From Gaertneriomyces semiglobifer (taxonomy: Eukaryota; Chytridiomycota; Chytridiomycetes; Spizellomycetales; Spizellomycetaceae): a stretch of DNA of 64,000 nt. This document shows positions 45,019 to 54,692 of this stretch, piece after piece (the stretch's first letter is position 1; each line of letters begins with the position of its first letter). Location: the NCBI GenBank assembly GCA_025558075.1, contig JAHLKF010000005.1, forward strand, positions 62,001 to 126,000, written 5' to 3'. Made by a program: the position numbers and the translations under genes. The notes below the pieces were generated by a model. That model was not told the DNA's origin. It ran no database searches and saw only the letters and a program-made list of their open reading frames with translations.

Positions 45019-46577
45019 TCATGGAGCAACCGTTGATAGCGGGTCCCACTTTTGCGCACACCACGGCATTCCCGGAATACAGTTCAGATACTTGCACCAG
45101 TTACACTGTTCCGCGCCACTCGAACTCCCATAAAACCCTCTAATTAACATAACCAGAATCACGACCAGCACCGGAAGGGCGACCATGGCCATGATTCGTT
45201 TTCTCCACTTGTCAAAGCGGCCAAAGTGAATGGTCGGCATGAACAATAGACCGGCAACAAGCCCAGTGTAAAACCCCCCAATGTGAGCAAAGTTGTCAAC
45301 GTACGGGAACATTCCAATGATGAACGATGCAAGAATTTGAATGAGCATTTTGAAAAGCTCCCAGTACGGACGGGAAATGAGTCGCCAGTTCTGGAAGAGA
45401 TCGAGAAGAAGACAGGCCAGTAAACCTACAGATGGGAATAATGTTTAGTAACAGTAAATCTGTGTAACGTAAGAAGACGCATGGTAAGAATGAATACCAT
45501 ATAATGCTCCTGAACAGCCGACACTGGGTGTCAGCGGGTTGAAATTGGCGCCGAAGACAAAACCGGCAATCCCACTAGCCATATATATCCCCGCAATCCT
45601 CCACCACCCAAAATCCCGTTCCATCTGGAACCCTGTTCGGGCTTGGAACAGCATGTTCATCATAAAGTGGAGTACCCCACCGTGAAGTCCCATGGCGGTG
45701 ATGAAGCGGTACCATTGGTTCGGGTTCTTTGTATCCGGCGCAGCATTAAATCCGCAAATATCGGCTAATGTGCAAGTACCATCGCTGTTGGAACCTTTGA
45801 TCCCGTCTGGACACACAATGTAAGCAGCGTCCTCCCAACCAGTACCTGTCCGCATGCAAGGCACGAAACGGGCACCCATCGTTATCAGTACCTAGTAGCA
45901 TAAACGTCAGTGCAGGCCCAAACACCGGTTAACCAGCAGCATTGCTCTCTACTCACACCAGGCGTCGGACCAATCATTGCATTCAGAACCGGTTGCGTTT
46001 GTATGATAGACCCCGTCGTTTGCTTATTCAGCACGAAACTGGCTATCAACGCTCCCAGCTGTATGATCGACACCAACCACATAAAGTATGGTCGATGCCG
46101 TTTCATCTTCTGTAGCTGTATTCTGACATGTGGGCTATGTAACGCCGCCGGCAGCTTCTCATGCGCCTCTGCCTCTTCAGCAGCCATTCGCCCATAGTAT
46201 GACATCTCTACTTCGGCCTTTGAGGGTTGCGCGGGCCGGCCCTCTTCCACTGCGGTGGCATCATTGCTTGCGTCGCTCGACGGTTCGTGTGCAGGGGGGA
46301 GATTGCTTCTTGACAGCGGGTCCGAGTAAAAGATATAGTCGGGAGCATTTTCCAATGGGGAGGAGTCTGAGGACCACGGAAAGACTGTTAGTTGGGAGGT
46401 TTCCCCACAAAAGAGGATGCGTTAGAGCCTAGTGGCACACCGCTCTGATCAACGTGAACATTCAACACATTCTCCTCTTCCCGTTCAGCAACAATGGCAT
46501 TCCTCAACCACAGGATAACCAAATCAACGGTACACGCCGTTATGCCCACCTTTGGCTTTCTTCTCCTTCTTGCCCAT
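45019..46577 (-). CDS. Rhomboid intramembrane serine protease
   Basis: Five exons on the minus strand (46577-46550, 46476-46441, 46366-45957, 45891-45498, 45425-45019) encode 424 residues. The last three are strongly supported by homology; the first two (28 and 36 bp) are inferred from phase, a CTAAC branch site and the need for an ATG, and start MGKKEKKAK. The protein has a cytosolic N-terminus, a membrane helix (MWLVSIIQLGALIASFVLN), the luminal MGARFVPCM block, then the core: catalytic serine in GCSGALYG (about 283) and catalytic histidine in FAHIGGFYTGL (about 335), with GLHGGVLHFMMNMLFQ between. It ends in a Cys-rich tail (EQCNWCKYLNCIPGMPWC). Rhomboids cut membrane proteins within the bilayer; substrate and compartment (secretory membranes likely) are not shown. 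Confidence 0.88.
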
Positions 46578-47265
46578 ATTGTCCAATCAAGCACAAGTCT
46601 AACTAACCCGAACTCTAATTTTCGTTCGAAAGCACACCGGCACAGCGAAGCAGCAACCGATCAAGTTTTATAGATTCACTTATAATTGCTCAATGGACGA
46701 ATGGGAGGTTCTAAATAATGGGCTCTTCTATTCTTGAACGGACTTCAGCCAATAGATGACATATCCGCCTTCAATTCATTATGCATACAAGAGGAGAACA
46801 AACAGCCCTTGGCGCCCGGTTCCGCGAGTTCTTCTATTCTTAGGAACAGATGAACGCACTTATTTATCCGCCGGACGTTGATGGTGTCTCGGAAGATTCA
46901 CAGGCCGGATGTTATTGGGTTAGCAGGTGGTTGGCCCCTGGTCATAAGTCTCAACTATGTCCATCCAGTTTTACACGGGGCATGGTAGACTGTAGACTTT
47001 GCGGCTCGCACGCATGAGCTGATTCGATATTGCGATGCACCGAAACAAGCCTTGCCTTTGAGCATCGAGCTAACGGGCACGGCTGCTAGTGCTGGTCGCT
47101 CGATAAAGCAGCTGCATAAGAATCCATCGGTTGTAAGGTCAGCATGGCCAAGAGCCACACGCGTGTGTGTTGAATGAAGAAACTGAGCGTACGCAAAGGA
47201 TCTCTCGCAACGCAATTACCATTTGAAACCTGCCGGGACATTGCAGAAAGGAGCCAGCGGTCCTA
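46578..47265. other. Divergent intergenic region with weak direct repeat
   Basis: 688 bp between rhomboid (-) and NTF2-like (+) genes. TCTTCTATTCTT occurs at about 46725 and again at about 46830, each followed within 50 bp by ATCCGCC, a weak direct repeat. No gene is seen. Confidence 0.5.
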
Positions 47266-48030
47266 ATGCCATCTCACGTTGAACCTAAAGCTGCCCTCCA
47301 AGCACTTCTGGACGCTCCTACACCAGCAACCCTCGCAGCACACTACGCGGATGACTTCACCCTCACCACACCAATTCTTCTTGTCAAGGGGACTTCTGAT
47401 GCCTCCAACTTGATGCGCTTAATCGCCAGCACTGCATCCGCAAAGTTCGACATCACCACTTTGTACGAAAACGAGCACGGCTGCGTTCTCGACGTACGTA
47501 CACAAGTCCTAAACGTTCTGTCAGAGACGTCTTGTCAATCGGCTTGAACATTCGACCAATTTAAACACACTTCCGCTTCTTTGCAGACGATGACGACGTG
47601 GACACCAAAGGCGCCAGCGCCACTCAAGTATGTGCTTCCACGGTCGTATACATACCGCGAAGTCCATATTCTCATGTACGCAGAGCCTTCGACTCCGGTA
47701 TCCTCATCAACCATTCCTTCGCGCCGCATAGTAAAACACGAAATTCAAATCCCGCTCGTGTCATTTATTGAATCTCTACCGTTATTGTCTACGGTTTACA
47801 ATTTGCTACGCTCCGTGCCAAGTTCGGCGGCTGGGTATTTGATTTCACCAATGCCGAAGCCAGCGCCTGAAGTTCAGGAGCGAGGACGCAGAGATGAACG
47901 ACAGGCGGCGCGGGAACGTGGGAGTTCGTTCGGCTCTAGTGCGAGTTATATGACGACGATGACTTCGTGGGACCGCATGGTCGTGCCGGACGTTGAGGTG
48001 GTGAAGCGTAGGAGTTGGTTTGGCTTCTGA
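47266..48030 (+). CDS. NTF2-like domain protein, function unknown
   Basis: Two exons (47266-47493, 47587-48030; 93 bp intron, GTACGT...TTGCAG, phase 0) encode 223 residues. The first 150 residues look like a single NTF2-like fold: an N-terminal helix, LAAHYADDFTLTTPILLVKG, then strands ITTLYENEHGCVLD and, across the intron, TMTTWTPKAP, and later YREVHILMYAE and VKHEIQIPLVSFIESLPLLS. This layout recalls fungal SigF-like NTF2-like proteins, a family without a settled function. The C-terminus is charged and disordered (ERGRRDERQAARERG). Catalytic residues are not recognised. Confidence 0.7.
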
Positions 48031-48265
48031 GCGATTTTGAGGGTTTCTGACGTTTAAATATAATCGTTGTGGGTTACAAGTACTCAGAGGATTGAATTGA
48101 GTTCAGCCAAAGTACCATATGCATCATCATGGTGGTGCTTTGTATTAGAAAGGTACTTCCACTAGCAAGACATATTCCACGATGAGGGCTGGAGAATCCA
48201 AGAAAATGCACTATTTACAATCGCTAGCTCCAAGCCCCCTCCATCTGATAATCGTTGCATATGGC

Positions 48266-50401
48266 CTACTCAAAACCAAACCCACTGGTAGCACTATAAA
48301 ACATACTTGCCGCTGTTCCAGATGTCCGTCGCGACTGAGACATATCGGTTTCTCTTTCTTTATAATCATCATCATGCATCTTCACCGGCTCTCTCTCCCC
48401 ATGCTCAGTCGTATCATCCACAGCTGCTGCAGGCGTACTCATCACCGCCGCTGGAATTGAAATAGGCTCCTTATACTCCTCTGCGGGTGTGACGGGCCCA
48501 CTTGTTTGCGAGACGCTACTGTCACGACGTGATACGGGAACAGACATTCGCCGGACAACAGTGGATGCGGAGAATGGAGGGGTGAGAGCTGACGCGAGGC
48601 CTGGTGGGGATGGCTGTGGCGGGGACAATGAAAGCCGCGGCGTTTGGGGCTGTGAATTTTGCAATGGCGGGATAGGAATTGGCTCGGATACTGCTCCTCC
48701 TGGGGTAGCGCTTGACAATTGTTCACCCGACAAAGATGCCAGAGTCGAGGTGATAGACCCAGGAACGGCAGAAGATGGACCAGAAGCGCTCTCTCTCTTC
48801 TTCTTGGCTGTTTCTTTGAGCTTATCCCAACGCTCCTTGTACTTTATCATTGCGCTAGTCTGTTGCTCGGAATCTTCCTTGACTCGCTTGAGCTCATCCT
48901 CCAATTCCCGTACCCGCTTCTCCAAAACATTTCTTTCTTCATTATTGGCACTGACAATAGGGCTCACACTCACGTTCGAATGCCGTTCTCCAGGATGCTG
49001 ATTGGCATTCAGGCGTCGCCAACCCTCCCGCATCTGTACGATGCTGCTGCGCAGCATCCAGTTCTCCTCCGCAGCGCGCTCAAGCATCGAAACCCGCTTG
49101 GCCAAATAGTCGATCGTTGATTTGAGGGATTCGTTCTCTACAAGAAGTTCCTCGCGGGTCTTGGTTGACTGCAATACCGATGGAGTTGAGGGACGCGACC
49201 GCCGGTCAGCAAGGCGGTCGTTCGGGCGAGGATGGGGAGGAATGTACGCACGCTGCGTCGGAGATGCAGTCCGTGAACGGGTCATGCTGTGCAGGCTGGC
49301 AGAGATATGTGGAGGAGGGATCTGTTGCACAGTGCTCGGTGCCAAAGTTTGTGAGGTGTTTGATGTATGAGATGTACTAATGTTACCGCTGGACCGGCCA
49401 AAGTAATTGCTCTCCATTTCCATGCCGTCGCTGTAAAACACTGGCCTTCCATATGATAATTGCGATGCTTGAGATGTTTGAGAAGCGGAGCCGGGTGCCG
49501 GCGTACCTCCTAAAGTGGTATGACTACCGGATGTGGGTGGAATCACAAAATACGAGTTCAACATCTGTGTCGACTTGAGCGTCTCGGACATATGATCACC
49601 CGCCATTCCTGCATCTCGCTCCGGCCAACCAGACGCACGATCCACGTCTGGTCGAAGCGGAGCACTAGCGAAAGCAACTGGTCCTGTCAAACTGATCTTT
49701 TCCACCAGGTTTTCCACTGCCTCCCAGAACTTGTTGAACGGATCGTCATCAGCTCCTTCCCCTTCTTCCTGCTCTCCAAGGACTGAGTATTCCTGACGCC
49801 AATATTCCGACTCGGAAGGCGGCTGCGTAAACGGTACGGTCGACTCGTCTAACGACACAACTGGAGCAACGGCCGGCCCGTCATTCGGCGGCTCTGTAGT
49901 TACAGGGAGACCATTGTGTGGAAATCCATGAGCAATAGATGACCCGGTCGGAGACTGTCCAATAAAGTAATGGCGGGATCCTAGGTCCTCCAGCTCTCCC
50001 TGGCCCGTTCCATGCGTCTGCAGCTGTTGCTGCTCAACGTTGACACCCAAGCCCAAACCTTCCGTCTGCCGTGCTATCCTGTGTTCCTCCCGCGGTGCGG
50101 GTGCATGGTATCCGTTGAGCGCATCTTCGGTAGGTCTCGTCACAACCACCCCCGGTCGCTGCGGCGGTTGAAACCCAGCACGGCCATAGCGTCTCCTGAG
50201 CTCGCCGCCACGTCTTACATGGTCCCTCCCCAACATCTTTAGCATTCGGACAGCCTCTTTATCCCGCGTGCCTTCAACCGCTGCCATAAACATCTCTGCA
50301 GCCCGGAAATGGGCGTCGATGGCTTCCGCCCATTGCCCACGCTCGGTGTACTCTTCTGCGGCCTGAGCAAATGCATTAGCATGATTTACTGGGGTATCCA
50401 T
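48266..50401 (-). CDS. MIT-domain coiled-coil protein, possibly Atg38/NRBF2-like
   Basis: A single exon of 711 residues. The N-terminus (HANAFAQAAEEYTERGQWAE to about residue 75) is a three-helix MIT-type domain of the kind found in NRBF2 and yeast Atg38. It is followed by a long Ser/Pro-rich disordered region and two coiled coils, at about 412-465 (ENESLKSTIDYLAKRVSMLE) and about 485-535 (VLEKRVRELEDELKRVKED), then a disordered tail. NRBF2/Atg38 link the autophagy-specific PI3-kinase complex I into an active dimer through an N-terminal MIT and a coiled coil. The order fits, but those proteins are much shorter (about 230-290 residues), so the assignment is tentative; another MIT protein of endosomal traffic is possible. 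Confidence 0.65.
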   Translation of the reverse strand: MDTPVNHANAFAQAAEEYTERGQWAEAIDAHFRAAEMFMAAVEGTRDKEAVRMLKMLGRDHVRRGGELRRRYGRAGFQPPQRPGVVVTRPTEDALNGYHAPAPREEHRIARQTEGLGLGVNVEQQQLQTHGTGQGELEDLGSRHYFIGQSPTGSSIAHGFPHNGLPVTTEPPNDGPAVAPVVSLDESTVPFTQPPSESEYWRQEYSVLGEQEEGEGADDDPFNKFWEAVENLVEKISLTGPVAFASAPLRPDVDRASGWPERDAGMAGDHMSETLKSTQMLNSYFVIPPTSGSHTTLGGTPAPGSASQTSQASQLSYGRPVFYSDGMEMESNYFGRSSGNISTSHTSNTSQTLAPSTVQQIPPPHISASLHSMTRSRTASPTQRAYIPPHPRPNDRLADRRSRPSTPSVLQSTKTREELLVENESLKSTIDYLAKRVSMLERAAEENWMLRSSIVQMREGWRRLNANQHPGERHSNVSVSPIVSANNEERNVLEKRVRELEDELKRVKEDSEQQTSAMIKYKERWDKLKETAKKKRESASGPSSAVPGSITSTLASLSGEQLSSATPGGAVSEPIPIPPLQNSQPQTPRLSLSPPQPSPPGLASALTPPFSASTVVRRMSVPVSRRDSSVSQTSGPVTPAEEYKEPISIPAAVMSTPAAAVDDTTEHGEREPVKMHDDDYKERETDMSQSRRTSGTAASMFYSATSGFGFE

Positions 50402-50878
50402 TCTTGACAGGGAAACTGCGACAAGGCTTGCAACGGTTGAGAAAGACGTATAATGTCAAAAGTATCACTTATCCACCAAAAAGCCGCCAAGAAATACGCA
50501 ATTGTTAAATAGAATTCTTCAATAACCACACCCGTCTATGAACCAAAATAACTATGGAAAAGAAATCAACTTGGACTGCTGCAAACGAAAGAAGGAAGTG
50601 GAGGTCAACCCACAACCAGGATACACCTGGCCTGTCAGCATCAATTGCCTTGATGCTCTGCTGTGGAAGTTGGACAACGCGGAAACGAAGCAAAGCGCGT
50701 CGGCTGATCTTTCGACACGCGGATTAGAGTGCGTAAACAATGATTAGAGTGTGGACAGTGCGGATTCCAGTAGTTATGAAAGGAGCACGATAGCTTAGGA
50801 GATGGGTATGAAAATGCCATCGCAACTACTTTTAATATCTTGCATAATTATGAATACAAAAAACAGGGTATCAGCTAG
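50402..50878. other. Intergenic region, AT-rich
   Basis: 477 bp between the start of the MIT gene and the 3' end of the receptor gene, both on the minus strand. It is AT-rich without recognised elements; short open frames are not supported. Confidence 0.6.
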
Positions 50879-52388
50879 CTAAAGAGCAGCCAGAGCGCTG
50901 CTCACCTGATCTTGGCCTGCATAATCAGACGCTAGCATCGCCTCAACAGCGTGATTCGTCCCCAACGGTGATAATGTAGATTTCACCGTGCCAAGGCGAG
51001 CCATAGACGCATTTGCTGAAGGTGGCACCTTGCTTGATCGCCCTTTATTATGCCGCCTGTCGAGTACTCCCTCGGCGAACCGCTTCAAGTCATTCTCCCG
51101 AACCAGAAACATGCGGCACAAATGGTAAGCCACATTGTTCTTTGGCGTTCCAACGCGAGTCATTGTGCTCGGCACGGGCTTCGCATGGACATCAACTTGC
51201 GATTGTGATGCTTGTGTTTGATTCTCCGAGGTGCCAACTTCAAAATGCCGCAGGTAATATCGGTATATAAACCACAATCTCATCTTCTCGCGCGCGCGTT
51301 CCACCGATGGATCAAAGATGAAAAAGACGAGAGAATTCACAAAACCGTGAAGACCCAGAAGGATGGCTGAAGCCAACCAAATCTTTAGATTGTTCTCCTC
51401 TTTTATCATGAACTCTATATCCAGAGCTACCGTCAACGTCTGAGTGATGACTGGTACCGCACAGTAATACTTGATGCGGCTAACGGCTCGACGCACCAGG
51501 CGGTCGGTCTCGTTGAAAATAGCGCGGTTGCCAACACCAACTCCAATTTCTTTATCGCTGATGCCCAGGGTATGTTGAGGGGCATCAGGTAACGAATTGA
51601 TGACGGGGCGACGCACGGACCACCAGAACAGAAACGTGCAAACGGTGCAGAAAAGGATCACGAGAACGACCCAAGCGTAATATGTTCCCTGTTGAATCAC
51701 GGGGTCAGACAATGTTGAAACTTCAAATGTTCGCACAAATGAATGCCACATACCCATTGCCAAATGACAACCAGCCTGTAAGAATCACTAAGCGACCACA
51801 GGTACCAACATTCGCTTCCATTCCACCCGAAGCGGCCAGAAACCAAGGCAATAAACGGGATGACGAGGGCCGCAATCCCGGAACCGATGTAGTATCGCCT
51901 CTCCAGATTCTTTCGAGCAGATATCTTTAGAACAAACACGAGCAGAATATTCAACGCAATCGCCGAGGTTGAGAACAGCGACATGAGCAAGAACGACACA
52001 TTGAGAAACATGGCCGGGGCACATAATCGTGACGGTCCTATGGGTATAGCTGCCACCAAGTAGAAAACGGCCGACATCAGGTCACTTGCGGCCATGGCCA
52101 CTGCTAGTCGCAGGGAGACACGATGGGCCAACTTGGGTTGGTATTTGCGAATCAAAAAGTAGGTGACAATGACACAAAAAGCTCCAATGATCGACAAAGC
52201 TGCCTAAGAATGCGAAAAAAAAAACAAACAGTCAGGCTCAGTTTCTTTATAACCGTAAAACCAAACGCGGAATCACTTACTGAGGCTTGAGATCCTTGTG
52301 ATAGAGCTTTCTCAAATTTCAGGTCGTCATAACCGGCGTAAGCGTCTTCTTCGTCGTTGATAAGCTCATCGTCGTCCCCTAAGCTCAT
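50879..52388 (-). CDS. Seven-helix G-protein-coupled receptor-like protein
   Basis: Three exons on the minus strand (52388-52281, 52203-51754, 51688-50879; introns 77 and 65 bp, both phase 0) encode 455 residues. An acidic N-terminus is followed by seven hydrophobic helices: ALSIIGAFCVIVTYFLI; RLAVAMAASDLMSAVFYLVA; FLLMSLFSTSAIALNILLVF; GSGIAALVIPFIALVSG; YYAWVVLVILFCTVCTFLFW across intron 2; CAVPVITQTLTVALDI; WLASAILLGLHGFVNSLVFF. The C-terminal 120 residues are cytosolic-like, Ser-rich and basic. The layout, with a W-rich loop after helix 4 and Asn/Ser in helix 7, resembles fungal cAMP-receptor-like and Git3-like GPCRs, which signal through G proteins in nutrient sensing. Ligand and class are not certain. 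Confidence 0.8.
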
Positions 52389-53036
52389 GATGCTGAGACT
52401 TGAAAAAGTAATAACACAAAGGTTCTTCCACTACCAAAAGTCTAATCCTCAACTGATACACTGAGTAGTTTTCCACTGAGGTTGAAAGTGCCTGCCACTC
52501 CGAACGGCATTGTTATATAGTGTTTGATGGAGGCGGCCACTACCATCAGTAATCCACATTGGTTTTCGTCACCAATTCGACAATGATGGAAGTTACAAAT
52601 GAACTTGAGGCTGATCATTAAGGGAGGGTAGTGTCGAGTTACTATATAAAGCGGTGATGAATGCTGTTGGGCGTTACGCGTTTGCGTCCGGTGCTCGGAA
52701 GGGCTGTTACAATAAACCTACGGAAACCTTATATTGAAAGCGGATCCGTTACAGGGTGGCGGGAGTGGGGTAGGTTCAAGAATGCTTCAGTGTGAACGAC
52801 CAGGCACTCATTGCAAGGGTGTCCATTCAATCTGGAGCCTCAATGAATGTTACGTGGTACAAGTCTGGCTCAGAATCATCCCACTACAAATAGCTACAAC
52901 ACATGTGTAATATGCTCAACTCATACCCGTCCCCCGCTGCGAAAGGTCATTCTTCTTGCCGGGGTAGATGACGACATGTGTTCCTCGCTCTGTGCGGGCA
53001 ACCCAACGCAACCCTAAAAATACTCATAATACCACT
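52389..53036. other. Intergenic region upstream of the receptor gene
   Basis: 648 bp with TATATAG and TATATAAAG near 52515 and 52641, plausible promoter elements. No gene is seen. Confidence 0.5.
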
Positions 53037-53700
53037 TCACTGTTTACTCAGAGCATTCACGACGGGTGTTCCCGGCGGCACCATGGGAGCCTTCAGCATG
53101 TAGCTCAAAGTACTCAACACGCAGTGGAATGGTTGATACGCATCCATATCCTCAGTCTTGTGAGTGATACGCGTAAAAAGCGCTGTGATGGTGCACAGGT
53201 CGAGAATGAGCGGAGAGGCCAAGACAGAGCCTCACAAACGTTGTAAACGGACATGGTATTCTTGTCATCCAGAAAATTTCAGAAACGTATTCGTCCAGTG
53301 CACGTTTGGAATCCGACGGTAGGACAGTACTTGATGACCACAGTATGATCCGGATGGTCGCCTTTTTTGTACAAGATCGGGTTGGCCGCGACCAATCGTC
53401 CACCACATTGGATTTGGAAATCTCTTTGGACCTGAACTGTGGTGGGGCGGAAAGGTGTTTCCCATCATTATTTCCAAGGTGATCGTATGAGGTAATGGCA
53501 ATCGGTTCGATACCGGCATTCACCAAGAAATCCACCATGACAGATTTGACATTGGTCTGTCCGGACTTAAAAGCAATTTCTTCCGATGTACACCTCTTCC
53601 TGAGATGCATGTGTAGACGACATTCGGGCTGTTGACGAGAAAAGGAGCCTCTGGGGGTTGGCGATTTCGCATCTCTCTCGCACTCTTGCAAGCCTAGCCG
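53037..53700 (-). pseudogene. INO1: Frameshifted fragment of inositol-3-phosphate synthase
   Basis: The minus strand carries the C-terminal third of myo-inositol-1-phosphate synthase, the NAD-dependent enzyme that makes inositol phosphate from glucose 6-phosphate. Clear pieces in order: [53 protein letters not shown], then in another frame [20 protein letters not shown], back to [14 protein letters not shown], another frame [13 protein letters not shown], and a further frame [20 protein letters not shown] through LKAPMVPPGTPVVNALSKQ. At least four frameshifts lie near 53394, 53312, 53268 and 53224; the N-terminal NAD-binding part is absent and the extreme C-terminus is truncated at a TGA. The breaks are not bounded by splice signals, so decay is the simplest reading. 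A functional INO1 is expected elsewhere. Confidence 0.85.
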
Positions 53701-54235
53701 GCTAGAAATGAGAGGATGGATCCATTATTCGTGTATTCTAGAATATCGATGGTGTTACGTACACTTACACGACTAGGCATCAGCGAAGGTTCGGTTCTGG
53801 ACTAACTCCTAGATGCCGTGTTGGGGAACTGTTGAGCAGCAGGTGGTGGGAATGTCGAGAATCCGACCCGGAGGACAAGGATAGAATAGCGATGCGTATC
53901 ACCCTTGTTCGCATGTAGTCGCAGGTAACTATAGAAGATTCGGAAGACTCGTCGATGGGCGGGATTCAAGTTGCGGCGAAGGGGTGGGTATGTCTATCGC
54001 GGAAAGGAATGGACTGGATCGACGCGTCGAGGAAAGTGACAACTGGATCAAGCACGCCGATCAGCATCTGCGCATTCATCTCCGTGACGATAGCCATTTC
54101 CTCTGCGAGTAAACAAAGTGGTCTGACAAGCTGCATCCAACAATACCACTTGCCAGTGCTGTTCTGTTCAATGTCTGGAGAGTGCTAGCGCTAACAATGC
54201 GATATCAATTAAATGTTATGGTACGTATTAACAAC
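53701..54235. other. Region upstream of the INO1 relic
   Basis: No gene is supported. I looked here for the N-terminal NAD-binding part of INO1 on the minus strand and did not find it; an open frame near 53970-54100 is unrecognised. Confidence 0.5.
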
Positions 54236-54308
54236 GGGGAATTAGCTCAAATGGTAGAGCGCTCGCTTAGCATGCGAGAGGCACGGGGATCAATGCCCCG
54301 ATTCTCCA
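54236..54308 (+). tRNA. tRNA-Ala (anticodon AGC)
   Basis: Acceptor stem GGGGAAT pairs with ATTCTCC (one G-U), discriminator A at 54308. D-arm contains TAGCTCAAATGGTAGAGC. Anticodon arm CTCGC-TTAGCAT-GCGAG shows anticodon AGC at 54269-54271 approximately. T-stem CGGGG/CCCCG encloses ATCAATG, so the usual first T of the T-loop is A. No intron. It reads alanine GCU/GCC codons with inosine at the wobble position. Confidence 0.93.
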
Positions 54309-54692
54309 TTTCCTTTTTGTTTCGTTTCATTAATATGAGCAATTGATAAATAGCTCAAAAGTCAGGTGGACGCACGTGAGTTACACGTGTCTGGTGAGAA
54401 TGCGCGTTTTTGTTTTTGTTCGAGTTTCGCATCAAAAGTTATGCTGATGGCCACAAGCAAGTAGGAGGAGGCGGCAGTTAAACGAAGGCGAGGGAGAGAG
54501 AGAGAGAGAGGAAAAGGGCCCTCGGAACGTGAAGGCAGAAGCAGAGGACGGTAGATACTTTACCGGTTCTACTTAATTAACGAAGGTGCGCGGAGAGTCG
54601 GGTGAGGTTGCCCTTGTAGACACAAGCAACACATCCCGCAATCTACCGCACCTTGTTAACAAGCAAGTCATATCAACATCAAAAAGCTCAAC
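54309..54692. promoter_or_regulatory. RPA2 upstream region with two CACGTG boxes
   Basis: A T run (TTTTTGTTT) follows the tRNA and may end pol III transcription. Two CACGTG hexamers at 54373-54378 and 54384-54389, 11 bp apart centre to centre, lie about 310 bp upstream of the RNA polymerase I subunit gene. A (GA)n tract occurs near 54493-54512. Regulation is inferred. Confidence 0.4.

Noticed and set aside
14903..46577. A lipid-metabolism gene cluster made of DRS2, OPI1, ACS1 and the patatin lipase
   Set aside because: The genes are interspersed with unrelated ones over 30 kb and lie on both strands; shared theme alone does not make a cluster.
53152..53691. 180-residue open frame read as an intact gene
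   Set aside because: Homology to inositol-3-phosphate synthase jumps between frames without splice signals; it is part of a broken gene.
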